Assembly (NCBI GenBank): GCA_031841125.1
Contig: CM063113.1
Coordinates: 22,837,312-22,901,311 of the forward strand
Direction of reading: 5' to 3'
Length of the DNA: 64,000 nucleotides
Source: Acanthococcus lagerstroemiae
Lineage: Eukaryota > Arthropoda > Insecta > Hemiptera > Eriococcidae
Below are positions 35,001-46,760 of this stretch, in pieces. Under the pieces are notes generated by a model. That model was not told where the DNA came from. It made no database searches and saw only the letters and a program-made list of their open reading frames with translations. Every line of letters begins with the position of its first letter. Position 1 is the first letter of the stretch. The position numbers and the translations under genes were made by a program.

Positions 35001-38000
35001 TCATATATCTATATTCAACTATATCGATGGGAAAAAATAATCTGATTTACTTTGCCGCCAAAAAAGAAGGAATGAAGTCATTTTGTGAAAGTTGGTATCA
35101 CAACTTACGTTATTTGGCCTCTATCTTCGAACCACGTGATGGGGGCAATTAACCTCTCAAGGATCGATAGTTGCTGAATGTTCTACAGGGGTATATCTAT
35201 AAATGAAACATAGAGAGGGATTCGAACCACTTCCTTTGCCTCCAATAATGACGGTGGCCAATACCCAAAGAAAATTCCCTGACTTTTTCAAATTTTTTCT
35301 TCAGATTTTTCCAGTCCATTTTCCAACTTTTTCATGACAAACAAATTATTTAAAAAATATATACAGTGAAAGCCGCTTATTAGAGACGCCGGATAAAAAT
35401 GACAGCCGCTTATCTGGGACAAAGCTATGAGACCCGAATCAAACGTATTACAGAGAGGCAAGTTTTGATCGGCTAATAGAGACACGTATTCGGTTTATTG
35501 GAACAAGTTTTAACGAGAATGTGGAGTTTATGGCAAAACATTTAGGAAATGTGTGGAAAAGATGAGGTTATACTTCATGCAAAAGGGTAATGAAGATAGT
35601 CCAACAACATCCTTAGATACATGTGCCGATTACATTCAAGCACAAAGCATAAAATATTTACGCCAGATGTCTATTCGTAATTTTTTTGAATAATATAGGT
35701 ACGTAAGATGTACTAGAAGTAATTTTTATGTTATGTTAATGACTAAACGATTACACATGAAAAAAATTACTTCCGTTTTATTGAGACAGCCGGTTAACTG
35801 GGACAAAACGGTTCTGCCCAACGTGTCTCTAATAAGCGGCTTCCACTGTATTCAATTGTGTTTGACAGAGAAAATTGTACAATACTTTCACATCATAAAA
35901 TTTTCGTCAAAATTCCCTGACTTTTTCGATTTTCTTTCTAAATTTCCTGACGTCTTCCTAATTTCTCCAGGGGTGCTCACATTCCATGACTTTTCCCAGT
36001 TTTCCAGAAACTGGTCACCCTGAGTAATACACATCTCTCTTGACATACTACAAACATGGAATTTTGTAGGAAGACAAAATTCTCCCGATTTGTTCATGAA
36101 TCCATCATACTTGTTTAAAACTCTTCAAGACTTCTTAAGGCTCACTGAAGACTCTCCTAGACTTAATAAAGCGTTTGAGATTCATCTAGCCTGGCTTAAG
36201 ATCCTTCAATTCTTTTTTAGATTTAACATACCAACGTAACTCAAGATTTATTGAAGACTATAAAAGCAGCCCCGTAACATGACCATTTTTCCAGAAGAGG
36301 TACATACATTTGAAGTTCAGGAGGGAGTTCGGACAGGGTGATAATGTTACCCTTCCAGTTTAAAACCAGAATCAATAATATGTGTAATTTTCACAATGTG
36401 CATTGCATAAGTAATAGGCAACCAAGATTAGTCATGTGCATGTACTGCCTATGGTTTTATTTGATTTCAATTTTACTGTCATTACATTATGGATATCTCG
36501 ATTAGAATAGGGTCGGCGCGGTGGAAGCAGCAGACATGAGTAATAATCCCTATCATTTGCCATTCATACATTTCAGTATTTACAACTAGCCCTTCCTCAG
36601 TAGTTGATTAATGACAAAAATACAATAACATTTTTCTGTTCAGTGGGATTTTACTCCTTCCCCCCGTTATCATTACAAAATTCCGCCTACTTATAGAATA
36701 GTAGATAAACTTATGAACAATGCCACAATGTACTTCAGTGAAACACGAATTACAAGCACAATTTTATATGAACTGGAACATAACACCGCTTTTTTCTAAT
36801 TTTACTCTCAACCCGAGCCCTGGAATCCGCCCTTTCGAGCATTACTTCAGAAATATCGGGAAGGCTATTAGGGCTGTCTTAGCCTTCTTCGCCTCTTCTC
36901 ATCTTGCCGAAAAACCGGCCTAGGTCGAAATGTAGCGAGTTGCTACGTAGGCTCGAATCCGGGATTTCCGGATTCCGAGACCAGCGCGCCATCCACTCAG
37001 CCAACCAGACCTTTTGGAACATAACACCTAGAAAAGGGGTAAAATGTAAACCAGAACCAATTACCTGTAAAACTCACAAATTTCGTTCAACAGAATTACT
37101 GCCATCACTTGGAGTGCTATTCGCACGAACAATCTCATTAGTCATTACTAATTCTCCTCTATCTCCTCAGAAACTCCAAAAATATGCATAGAATTGGAAT
37201 TATTTATTCTTTCAAATACTCGAATCGTGTCAATCAATCCCGACTTCATAGGACATCATCTAAACCCAGAGTTGCCAAATCGGAAATTGAAAAATGTACC
37301 AACAAGAAATATTTCAAAATTGTACTAGATTTCAAATGAAATGTGTGATCTTTGAAATTGTACCAAAATGTAGAAGAAATTTTTGGTCAAAATCTTTGAA
37401 ATGTACCAGAATCCGCTGAATACATTAAACTGTATCAAAACGAACCAAAAAAGGCACCAGATCTTGCCAAAAATAGTGAGAATGTGCTAACACATACCAG
37501 AATTGTTGAAAGCCCTGGACATTGTATCAGAAAAGTTGTAATGTACCAGACTTAGTGCTAGCAAAATGAGTGATCGAAATATTAGACACAATACACGAAA
37601 CTGTATGGAAGGACACCAAAACGCATTCATTTTGGCACTCAAGTGTACAAATTCATCAATCTGGTCTGAGACAAACTGTAACGTCAGGTCTTGTTTAGGA
37701 CCTTCGTGTTTGGACGCTAAAGCGTCGCTCTCTAACGGTCTAATGAAATGCGGCGCGCTGATTGGTGTATTAGGACAAAAAGATGATCAGCGACAAAAAT
37801 ATTTTGCAAAAAAAACTGAAGTTGGGCTCATTCGAAAGGAAATGATAAGGGCTAACACTTTAGTTCTCTTCAGTTTTCCATGAAAAACAGTATTGAAGAT
37901 GCTAGAGCTTATTTTACTTGTCCATGTTTTTGTGGTAAAAATACCCTGATCATCTTTTCGTCCACGACACTAGCGCATCTACAGGAGTGTCCAAACGCTA

Positions 38001-41000
38001 ATAGGACATAAATTAATATTACAGAAGCAATGACACGAGAGGCTAAATAGTCAACAACCTAGTAATTCATTCTGAAAATTGATAAGGCAGATAGTGCCCC
38101 TCCCTACTAGTGTTCTTTTGCCGAAGCAAAAAGGACTCGAGCGACATTTATTGATGAAATGAGTTATTAGTATCGTTGGAAGGAGCGTAAAAAGTAGAAT
38201 TTTTCAAAATAGGGCCCCCGATTCAAAAAATATGTACCCTGTACCCATGTTGAAAAAAGCTTATCAGTAAACGCTATGTCCGTAAACCGGCATTATTCAT
38301 TAGCTTTTCACGCTAGATTTTGCCGTTTGAGTCCTTTTTGCTTAACAGCGTCCATATATTATCCTTTTGCGTCATTGCCTCTGTATTATTCTGAAGGTAT
38401 TTATTTAAGATCCCCTCAAGAGCTATTGGCCAATTATAGAGGAGATCGTTCTTAATTATTATTACAAACTGTGAGTAAAAAGAAAATACAGACTTATTGA
38501 AAAAAAATATAATAACAGTAAAACAAAATGAAACAAAAAAAAATTGGTACAGGTGCATTAGCCCCCTCCCCCCAAGAATACGGTGGTCTGGCGATACCGT
38601 TCTTCTCAGTGTTGCCATATTGATGGATTTGCACGCACGCAGCGGCGGAGATCGGCGAATACGCGCACTCAACGAAGGGCGCCAGAACGCTCTCAATTGA
38701 AATCTACAATTTTTAAAAACTCTATTCTTGAAGGATGAAGGAAAATCAAGAAATAGAATGTTCCAATTAATAAAAAACGAATTTTGTTTTACCTGATTCA
38801 GGGGAAGGGGGCGTATTGATCACATGATCACAAATTTCTTAATTTGTGACCGGCTCAGAAAAAAGGTCTATAGCGTGCAAAACGTGTTTTCAAGAAAAAC
38901 GCGTTTAAAGTTAGGCAACACTGGCAACAGTGTTACCGTGAACCGATAACACTGCAAGCAGAACGCTAAATCTAAATACTCGTTATTATACGGGAACACT
39001 GTTGCCAGTGTTGCCTGACTTTAAACGCGTTTTGTACACTAAGCCGGTAACGTTTTTTGAAAATTCACGAGAGACTGAGAGATCAAGAGAAAAGAAGAAA
39101 TATGGAATAGGTATACTTTTTTGTCACACGCAACGCAAATTATACTGATGAAAACTCAAAAAAAAAAAAAAAAAAGACGACGAAGAGTGGGGCGCTTTCT
39201 TCCATTCCGCATACGGGCGCCAAAATTGTATCGCCGCAGCTGCACGCACGTGGTGCGGTGGTGTCCACTGCGCGCCACAATGAATGCGTTTCGGTGTCTT
39301 TTCATAGATTTGTGTCCAATATTTTGATCACTCATTTTCTGGACAAAAGTAGAAAGGTCGCACTGTTCGACTACATAATTAAAAATTGACCACTCTCGAA
39401 AAATCTTGCTACTTTGCCGCCAAGAAAGGAAGGTAACCAACCTGAAACTTAGTCTGTTCATTTACTGCGAAGCTTTGGAAAATGCATTCATTCACTCATT
39501 ATTTTATTCAAAGGGGCCGAGTATACTACCCGTAAAAAGGTGAAAATCGCTTTCTGTTACCTGACTTTTATTTTGCAGCCGTATAGCAGCATTCTAGCCA
39601 AAAAATTTCATTTTAAGCCGGATAATTTTGAAATTTCATTTTTCAAGTAGAGGTGTCAGAATTGGCATTCATTTTATTAAAAAAACAAGCAAACAAAAAT
39701 TCACTGATTTTAGCGGTCGAACATGGGAGGAAAATTTTTAAGGGAATAAACCGGCAGCTCGGGGGAAGAGAAGTAAAAGGATCCTCCAGACACTATATAC
39801 CTGCCTTAAAACCTTTTTAATTTAACCAAGATTCTTCTAGACTCTTCCAAATTTCATAAAAACTCTTTCAGGCGTGTTAAAAGACTTCGACGTTCTTAAA
39901 AATCAGGCTAGTGAATATCGAAGAGAGCTTTAACCAGTCTGAAAAATACTGAGTGTCTCAAACCGGGCAAAATGAATAATGAAGTGTCTTTCACGACCTT
40001 TCTGGGAGGTTCTCGAGAGTTCCAAACTTGTTTGGATCCTTCAAGACTTCTCCAGAGTTTATGAAGATTCTCCAAGTCCAGTCGTGGTAATCGCTCATTT
40101 CACTGAGTGGATGGAATGATCTTTCATTTTTATAAACCAGATTGTTAGATTAAAAAGATTTAAAAACACTAAATTTTCCAAAAACAGAAAAAGAACTACA
40201 GTTTTCTTCGTGACCTCGGGTAGAAGAGGGAGGAGGTAAATCCACCATAAGCCCACTAGGATTGCCCCTAACATTCAGGATTCATCCAAACTTATTTCAT
40301 ATCGTTCAAGACTCATTGAGACTTACAGAAGTCCCTTACAAACTCATACAGACCTGATATTAAGATTTTTTCAAAATGCTTTCATACTTGTCTGAATTCC
40401 TTCAAGACTCTCCAGGTGACTTTTTTGAGACTTATAAAAGATACTTTTCAACTCTTCTAAATTCAACCGAAGCATTTTTCAACTTCATCTAGATTAATTT
40501 GAGACTTTCCAAGTTCTCTTCAGACTCTTTGAGACGGCTTTATATTTCATTACGACATTTTCCTTTTATTCTCCGAGAATTAGAGTATCTAGGCTACCTG
40601 AAACAACATAACACAGTCTTGAAATTAAACTACATTAATTCTCACTTCGTAACAGGGGGGGCCATCATACGGAGCCGGCGAGAGAATAATGTGAGCATCA
40701 TGAGCAGCTTTAATCTTGAATGATAGCTGATTCGAAGTTGCCGGGTAGAACTGGTAAACCAGACGATCTTCGGTGTACAAATCTGTAAACATGAAATCAG
40801 TACTCAGTGAGATTTCTGAACCAGCATAATTATGTATAAAAAATATCAATCATTTCAGAAGAGAGAGCTCCGCTAGCAAACCCACCGGTCGTCCATTTAG
40901 TCAACAAATAAAACCGTGATGTCAGAATGCAGCCCAAGATCAGCAATTTAAGGTCACGGCCCCCTTCCCGAACAGGGTCACAGTGTACACAGTGAGACCT

Positions 41001-44000
41001 AACACTAATATTCAAACATTCGGGTTGAATTAGACGACAATGTTTCAGTATTTGACCAAAAATTAATAAACCACATTCTTTCTGATGAGTGATACTGTAT
41101 AGATACGTTTCTTTCTGCTTATTTCCGTTACCTTGAAATTCGCGATCAGTTTCACCTGCATCACCATAGTCTCACTTTTGTTTCGAACTCAATTTACAAA
41201 CAAGACAGCTGGCGTATATTGGTAATTTCTGCACACAGAGGCTCGTATTCTATATAGTCGATAAATTTGATTTTCATTTTCTGTACATTATAACGACCAA
41301 AACACAAATCGATTTTCAGACGGCGCCTAGTCGACAGAAAGGCGTCTTCCCTGCGTGACAGTAAAAATATCCACAACTATGCGACCCAGCTTCGAAAAAA
41401 CTTTTCCCTTCTTCTCATTGTCGGTGTGTACAGAGGACTCGCTGAACGAGTAGAAGTAGTAGTTACGTCACTCTTTAAGTCTCAACCAATACGTCATTGG
41501 GCCGAGTTTTAACGCCTACTCATGTCAACTATCAATAAAGTGCACAAGAGAGGAAACGAACTTTGTATCTGTTTTCACCAGCACGAGGGACCACTAAAAA
41601 TCAAGATACATGGGAACACGATGACCTTCAATGTGATACAATACTAACATCAAGTACCAGAAATTGAAAGTAATGAAGAAATAAGTGTCTAGACACGGTT
41701 CAACAAGGTGCCAATGACGCTGAATTTTTCGCTAACTTGCAAAATTTCATGCCTTGTATGCACAACATTTATTTTTCGGAAAATAACATAAAAATAAGAG
41801 TACTAGGACGACCTTCCCTACGTGCCAGCTTTCCTCTTCAAAATTGCCTCGTGATTTTCATTGCAATATTTACGAGGTCGCAAATCAATCAGTTGATTTA
41901 GTAAACATGATGCACCTAGTTTTTCATATTTCTCGAAGAGTTGAATAATCTTCGATTTAACTGAAGACAATCCATTTCTGGGGTGAAAACCCAGATTTCC
42001 CACAAGGCTGACTAAGCTGAAGCTCGGCGCAAAATTTTTTGGGAGAAAAAAAGAGGAAAAAATAAAGAAGTCAACCGACAAAATAATACCAAACTACTGT
42101 ACACTAAACTACATAATATATTCGAACTGAAAATTTTTTTCAGTGTGATAAGATACATCGCGAGCGGAAAATTTTTTATTATTTTTTTTTCCAAAAAATA
42201 TCTGATCAGCGGTGCAAATTTTCCATTAGCTTTGAGCGCAAAATACCTAAGTCCACCTCTAGGTGAAGGTTATCACTTTTGGGGTAAAGGTTATAAGTTA
42301 TCCATTGATCAATGAGATAACACTAGAATAGTGAAAAAATAGTACTTCATATGGGTGTTATTGACCCGCGTGATGGAGTTCCGTACATCTTAACAGAAAA
42401 ATAGGAAAATATAGGATACAGAGTATCATGTTGGAGTGTATAATTGCCAACTACAAGGGAACTTCTTGAAGGAGGGGCAGGGGGTCGAGTTGTAATTTCC
42501 TGCAAGTAAAGCTACGTGCCCTTTATTCGCAAACCATCAGCTAAAATTGCTTGAACCACTGCTGCATTGACATACATGTCTCCATCAATAAAACGCGGAG
42601 TAGTCGACACTGCAGCCAATGAGACAAGTTATTCATTTCTTCACTATTGCACCTATATGTTCGGTAAATTTTTACAGTTTTTTTTTTTACTGACATCAAG
42701 TAAAGTGGCTCATCACAAATCTGTTAGATATCTGAGACTTATTTCCACTCTTGTGACATGAAGATCACTTGGAAACGTTTCCAATCACTTTTTAGAAACA
42801 GAGTACCAAACTTTCACTGAATAATTTTAGTCGCATTTAAGTAACTGGTTAACCAAATCATGATCGGAGTCATTTTCTCATCACTTCCAAAAAAGTGAGT
42901 GGTACAAACTGTCAGCTGGGTCTGTGAGTCCAAAACGCAGAAGACAGACAGAAGAGAACTGGAACTGCTACGAGAAAACCGGTGGGAAATTTACAGGCAC
43001 TCTATTGATTCAAATTCAGCAATCGTTAAATTGAAATTCGTCACTATTCATAATAATCTCCTAACTTGAAACTGACCCTCGAATAGTGATGAGAAACATG
43101 AGTTAGTAGTTTGAACCATAACATATCATGATTTTTCCTTTTCCTTTTCTTTTTTTTTTTTTTTTTTTTTTTTTTTTGTAAATATTTCTGTAAACTTTTG
43201 ATATGCATACATGTTAGTCTCGGTTATCGAAAAATAAACATCATGGCGTGGTGTAACAAAATTATGATACCGATAACAGCATGACGCATATCTCGGCTGA
43301 TACATCACCTCATCCAGTTTCTCTCTTCACACTTTTCCGAAGTGGAGTAATGTTGTAACACGTAACAGAAAGCGAATACTTGTCACGTTCACGTATTATC
43401 GATAATTTTTTGCTAATTAAAACAAAAACGTGCTCCTATAAATTAGCACCCAAACCTAAATGTTATTGTATCACCTACAATCTGCTCTTCATAAAATGCA
43501 CTCGAAGGGCGCTGGAAAAGTCTGCTCTTCAGGAATTTGATCGAAAATTGCCAATATGGGCCAAAATTAACTACCGCTTTCCTAATACCAGGCAACTCAA
43601 CAGTCTGCAACGTTACCTTGTAGCCGAATTCCTCTCAAATTTGTTTTTGTTACAAGGACTGTTACATTTACTAAAAATTCATATAGGTACTAATATGAGA
43701 ATTGACTTAGTGTCGACTGTACAAAGACTTTAGAAACATACCAGTGTTGGAAAAGAACCTCATTTTAAGTGAAGATAAAAAGAAGGAAACGTTTATGATT
43801 TCATTCCAGTTCTGCGCTTCAAATACATACATAATATTATACGAGAATAGTAAATCATTTGGATTTGAACCATTAAACTAAGCGAACTGTATTGTTGCTT
43901 TGGGAACCTTTCCCCATTTTCAATCAGTACGTAGCCTAAAATCAAAATGGATGCGTACACTGCTCTGTAGATCCATCGACGTCCGTGAACTTATGTCATT

Positions 44001-46489
44001 CGAAGAAGAAATCCAATGAAAAATTTTCCACTTTACTGATTCCTAGTCCTTTTTTATTAAACGAGAATTTGAAGGGAAACCCACTTCTGGACCAGGATTT
44101 TCCTCCAGACGTTTTTAATTAAAATTTTCTCGCCTACGGAAGGTGTTAAATGGACATACAGTTAGTGTTGCTGAGATAGGTACCAACTCAGATGGTGGAA
44201 CTGGAGAGGAACCGGGTTCTTAACTTAGGATTCGACTTTTGATTCTAGATCTGTGCTTCTGAAATTTCACTTGAGAGGTAGTTCGTGTAGCCGGTATCAA
44301 TAAAAGTGGATACTTTTTGAACTCGAATCATAACTTTAATCAATAAAACTTTAACGTAAAGATGTATTGAAGCGACTTTTTAATGGTGGAGAGGAGAGAG
44401 AGCGAGAAGAATGTTGATATTGACGCGCTAATGTAACAGAATATATTTGAACGGTCTTCACGGTTTCAAATTACAAAGCTGATGTTCTGATTTCTCCATT
44501 TTTTCCTATAATGATTTTGCCTATTAACAAAAGTGTTCAGCAGGAGTCCTTCCATATTCCCTTTGGTACATCTCTACTGTAAAGTAGTTCAGTAATGCAG
44601 CATTGTCATTCCAATAAAGAAATAGGTACTAGCTAGGTTCACTTTCAACACTGCACTCGATCTTGAAGCCTTGAACCGGGTAATTACAATTACAGTTGAA
44701 ACTGGGCCACATTTTCCGTAGTTTGCAAATAATACTACCTATATAAATCCATACGCATATAATTAGCATTCCACGAGGACGATTGTACTTTGTACGTATG
44801 TATGCGGAAGAATCCGATCATAAAATCTTGCTACACTCATGTATTTACATTCGAAGACGTTATAAGGGGTTTGGGGCTTAGCCCCTTCAATATCTTGAAG
44901 TGTTCTCTGAACTAGTGAAATCAGATGACTTAAAGGGCAAAGTTTCTCAATATTTTCTAAATCACTCCCACCTTTCCTCCAGGTTTCTCTCCCCTCCTCG
45001 CCCTGGTATAGTACTGATTCGCGATTCATAAATAAAACGCTGGGATTCTTCGGCTGAATCCCCACTCCATCTCCTCTCCCTCTCTCACCCTGGTAAAGTA
45101 CGTAATGATTCACGATTCATAAATAAAACGCTGGGATTCTTCGGCTGAACCCCCACTTCATCCCCTAAGATGTTAATTTTCATCTTTGAACCCAAGTACC
45201 CACGATACATAGATGACCATGTACTTACAACCTATAACCTATCAAATGGCTCACCCGGAGCATATAGGGTGAGCAAACCCTTTTCTACTAACAATTAACA
45301 GAGATAAGATGTAAGTTGGCCCGCCTGGAAATCGTGGCGCCAGCTCAAATTCCAACATCGGCGCCAGATATACGCCAAATTTGCTCTCAATTCTAGCGCA
45401 AATCGGATTCGCACCAGGAACCACAGTCAGGCCAAATCTGCGTTGGTCTCGAATGGGCCAATATTCCGGCAACGGCGCTTGCATCATAAATGAGAAGACA
45501 CTAGCGACCAACCTAGCGCAAATTTAACGCTGGCCCTACAATTTCCAGGCGAGGAGCTTAACCCCGTATCCACGAGGGGGAGCGGGGCTGAGCCCCCTCT
45601 AAAGGTATCTTGAGCACCCCGTGCAAAGATCACTTTTCTACTCGTTTATTAAAAATAGTCAGCCCCGGCCCCCCAGAAGGTTCATAGAGCCCCACCAATA
45701 CATAAATTCTAGCTACGGGGCTGGGGGAGCTGCACATATACGCGATTAGTTCCTGGCAACTATAGTTTCAATGTTTGGTTTTCACGGCTTAGAAGGGGCT
45801 ACAGATGATTTTAATGACCAGCATAGGTTATCAATTTAGGTCCTGGCCGATAAAGTCAGTGGTAGCGCGCCAACCTGTAACAAAGTCGCTTACAAGTAGC
45901 TGCGTGCAACTAGGCACGTACACAGCGTACCTGATTAAGTTCAATAAATAACTAAAGGCGAGTGAGATCACTATTTCAAACATGAAGACTTCACATCAGT
46001 TTTCATTCGCCCAGAGTACCACTTTTCCCTGTCCCCACGCGTCTTGCAAATCCAGAAAAACTGCGTACAGTAGGTTAATAGTCTACAATGAAAAGTTCAC
46101 ATTTTACCCTGTTCACAATCATAATTCAATTAAAGACTTTGCATTAGTTTTCATTCATCCCAAGTAAACTCTTTTCAGAACCCACTCATATGTATCACAA
46201 ATTCACAAACATACGTACAATAGGTAGGTTTCAGATATACAGAAATTTTCACACGGAAAGGGGGAGTCCAAAATCGAGTACAGAATTTCACATGGATTTC
46301 ACATCAGTTTTTATTCATGCTGAATACCACCCCTCCTAGTTCTGACTCACGAACTGACTAAAAATGCATACAACAGATTCGTATTCTACATGTGTAGAAA
46401 ATAGAGAACTCCGAAATCGCGCACAGAATTTCACTGATACGAGTAAATCAAACGAAAAATTGAAAAATACCACGCTTACCGATCGACAT
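29037..46489 (-). CDS. Farnesoic acid O-methyltransferase-like protein with two DM9 repeats (6 coding exons)
   Basis: Coding exons, 5' to 3': 46,489-46,480; 40,782-40,646; 30,656-30,392; 29,955-29,585; 29,504-29,361; 29,120-29,037. All junctions are GT-AG, and the phases join into 336 residues with a TAA stop. Residues about 5-135 form a Methyltransf_FA domain: VYQFYPATSNQLSFKIKAAHD, then GGWGNTKSVIRKNKQ, GFWIRWEYGVISAG and FGVCTGWGASGHWLID. A Pro/Gly/Tyr-rich linker (about 138-197) follows. Then come two DM9 repeats, with RWLPSANGSVPP and YVARARHEGALLPGK, and with RWVPHSGGQIPPGA, YVGRAHHEGSVTPGK and SHGVCYIPFGGNE. Insect relatives were named for a methylation step near juvenile hormone, but no methyltransferase fold is evident. 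DM9 proteins elsewhere act as sugar-binding recognition proteins, so the biochemical role is open. There is no signal peptide. Confidence 0.92.
31520..31703. repeat. GGTAAC-rich MITE-like repeat, copy 2 (in FAMeT intron)
   Basis: It starts gatgcgcaaaatccc and ends gattgcgcatc, giving a near-perfect 10-bp terminal inverted repeat. The interior has the same gggtaac blocks as 25,665-25,800: agttacccgggtaac, gggtaacttttccg, ggggaacacgggtaatct and agagggtaactg. No target-site duplication is clear. Confidence 0.7.
32140..34210 (+). pseudogene. RTE-like LINE pseudogene in FAMeT intron 2
   Basis: This 2-kb remnant is antisense to the host gene. It starts in the linker between endonuclease and RT (SKKAREEMRKRMKAIHEVWK at 32,157). 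It continues with an open frame 32,528-32,917 carrying KTGKATGPDGIDNTTLRVF and PNQWKEAEIILIHKK, then NYRPISL (about 32,935). The frame 33,127-33,459 has LLFIDFEKAFDS and FRQGDPLS but LRFAHDVVY at the catalytic site. After further breaks come LTYGAQTWALTK, KYAGHIWRQGDERWE and GRPLTRWNDEITKMLG, with the end near 34,145. The family FADD is FAHD here, so even a repaired frame would probably lack activity. Confidence 0.85.
34211..35340. other. Intronic stretch without recognised feature
   Basis: AT-rich intron sequence. The open frame at 34,961-35,152 on the plus strand has no known domain. The beginning may include the 3' tail of the LINE pseudogene. Confidence 0.35.
35364..35848. mobile_element. 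pogo/Tigger-type MITE with TA duplication
   Basis: The 485-bp element begins CAGTGAAAGCCGCTTATTAG and its right end is the inverse of CAGTGGAAGCCGCTTATTAG, a terminal inverted repeat of at least 24 bp. TA precedes (35,362-35,363) and follows (35,849-35,850). The interior repeats pieces of the ends (agccgcttatctgggac, aactgggacaaaac) and has no transposase frame. The flanking DNA on both sides carries the motif attccctgactttttc, so it landed in another repeat. Confidence 0.88.
36774..37028. repeat. 14-bp target-site duplication around the SINE
   Basis: The sequence tggaacataacacc occurs at 36,774-36,787 and again at 37,015-37,028, directly bordering the tRNA-derived SINE. A perfect 14-bp duplication is the size expected for LINE-mediated insertion. 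Confidence 0.9.
36788..37014 (-). mobile_element. tRNA-derived SINE
   Basis: Read on the minus strand, the head is tRNA-like: ggtctggttggctgagtgg, with a pol III A box (tggctgagtggatgg, 37,003-36,989) and a B box (ggattcgagcc, 36,960-36,950). The tRNA acceptor stem is not closed, so this is not a tRNA gene. A unique body follows, then a block gaaagggcggattcc ... gggctcgggttgagag shared with 17,497-17,544. The tail is A-rich (about 36,795). Perfect 14-bp duplications flank it. The A box resembles Ser/Leu-type tRNAs, but the parent cannot be fixed by eye. Confidence 0.88.
37290..37560. repeat. Degenerate short tandem motif (tgtaccaga)
   Basis: Blocks such as ttgtaccaaaatgta, gaaatgtaccagaatc and aatgtaccagactt recur every 40-60 bases. 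The region is AT-rich and has no coding sign. Confidence 0.5.
37560..37650 (+). repeat. Inverted-repeat family, plus copy
   Basis: It begins aaaatgagtgatcgaaatat, continues through ggacaccaaaacgcattca and ends near tttggc. The same order is found on the minus strand at 39,245-39,345 with about 85% similarity by eye. The two copies lie 1.6 kb apart in opposite orientation. Confidence 0.65.
38108..38356. mobile_element. Mariner-type MITE related to the 48.86-kb element (unoccupied copy)
   Basis: The right end, ggactc-type inverse gagtcctttttgctta, runs to cagcgtcca followed by ta. The left end has gaagcaaaaaggactc. The interior aatgagttattagtat and ggagcgtaaaaagtagaat matches the interior of the element at 48,860-49,997. 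That other copy has an extra 884 bp inserted at exactly this point. Confidence 0.7.
38896..39034. repeat. Imperfect palindrome with about 42-bp arms
   Basis: The left arm has acgcgtttaaagttaggcaa then cactggcaacagtgtt. The right arm has the inverse: aacactgttgccagtg then ttgcctgactttaaacgcgt. The loop is about 50 bases. It may be the core of a foldback-type MITE; no flanking duplication was identified. Confidence 0.8.
39245..39345 (-). repeat. Inverted-repeat family, minus copy
   Basis: The reverse complement reads aaaatgagtgatcaaaatat and then agacaccgaaacgcattca, matching 37,560-37,650. Confidence 0.65.
39810..40545. repeat. Degenerate 'tcaagactc' rich region
   Basis: Short motifs of the type ttcaagactcttc, gagacttacaga and ttcatctaga recur irregularly. 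A similar patch lies at 36,110-36,265. They may be remnants of an old simple or satellite-like repeat. Confidence 0.4.
40783..45000. other. Intron 1 of FAMeT-like gene, mostly unrecognised
   Basis: AT-rich intron sequence. A T tract lies at 43,149-43,177. An open frame at 43,380-43,733 (117 codons, plus) shows no domain, signal or splice context. I found no mobile element with clear ends in this interval. Confidence 0.4.
45000..45180. repeat. Tandem duplication of about 90 bp
   Basis: The blocks ccctggta-agtac, gattcataaataaaacgctg and ggattcttcggctgaa occur twice, at about 45,001-45,065 and 45,088-45,155. The order is identical and differences are few, so the duplication is recent. Confidence 0.85.
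45323..45556. mobile_element. MITE-like element with about 24-bp TIR
   Basis: The left end contains cgcctggaaatcgtggcgcc. The right end is the inverse of cgcctggaaattgtagggcc. The interior is GC-richer than its surroundings (ggcgccagatatacgcc, caacggcgcttg). No duplication was confirmed. Confidence 0.6.
45980..46440 (-). repeat. Minisatellite array A (inverse orientation)
   Basis: Units read gaagacttcacatcagtttt, cattcatcccaagta, then actcatatgtat and tacaataggtaggtt. The same units occur as reverse complement in array B (47,640-51,560). Three or four diverged units end 40 bases short of the FAMeT first coding exon. Confidence 0.65.
46480..46489 (-). other. First coding exon of FAMeT-like gene, 10 nt of coding sequence
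   Basis: The coding part is atgtcgatcg, followed by the donor gtaagcg. It supplies Met-Ser-Ile and one base of the next codon, which is completed by 'at' of the exon at 40,782 to give Asp. The join reads MSIDLYTEDRLVYQF, matching the usual short N-terminus of the family. The 5' UTR must continue to the right of 46,489. The fit of phase, donor and protein makes this placement good, but it needs transcript support. Confidence 0.78.
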
Positions 46490-46760
46490 GGTCACGAATA
46501 ATTAGACACCTTTCGAAAATGACAGCAGTTTGTAATAATTTTAACACGTACACACCGGCACAAAATGGAGTAAAATTAACACGGTCCCAGATAACACAGA
46601 AACAAGAACCACACAACAGAATGATGAAGTAAGCAGATGATCCCGAATATTTACTTCTAACTTTACACTTTACAGTTAACAGGCGGGCTGGCGGTGACAT
46701 TGAGAAGTAGTCTTCCCGGCCGGCACCATACCCTTCTACCCGGTCTTCCATCTTGTCGAT
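46490..46760 (-). promoter_or_regulatory. Probable 5' UTR and promoter of FAMeT-like gene
   Basis: This lies directly upstream of the ATG at 46,489. It is locally GC-richer near 46,680-46,745 (ggcgggctggcggtg, cccggccggcacc). A minus-strand open frame across it is not in frame with the FAMeT start. No core promoter motif could be assigned. Confidence 0.35.

Noticed and set aside
36940..37014. Functional tRNA gene on the minus strand
   Set aside because: A and B boxes are good, but the 3' half does not close an acceptor stem and the locus is flanked by target-site duplications. It is a SINE.
43380..43733. 117-codon open frame on the plus strand
   Set aside because: It lies in an intron of the opposite-strand gene and shows no domain, no splice context and a composition like its surroundings.
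46476..46751. 91-codon minus-strand frame upstream of FAMeT
   Set aside because: It is not in frame with the FAMeT start and ends in the donor region. It is better explained as 5' UTR or promoter sequence.
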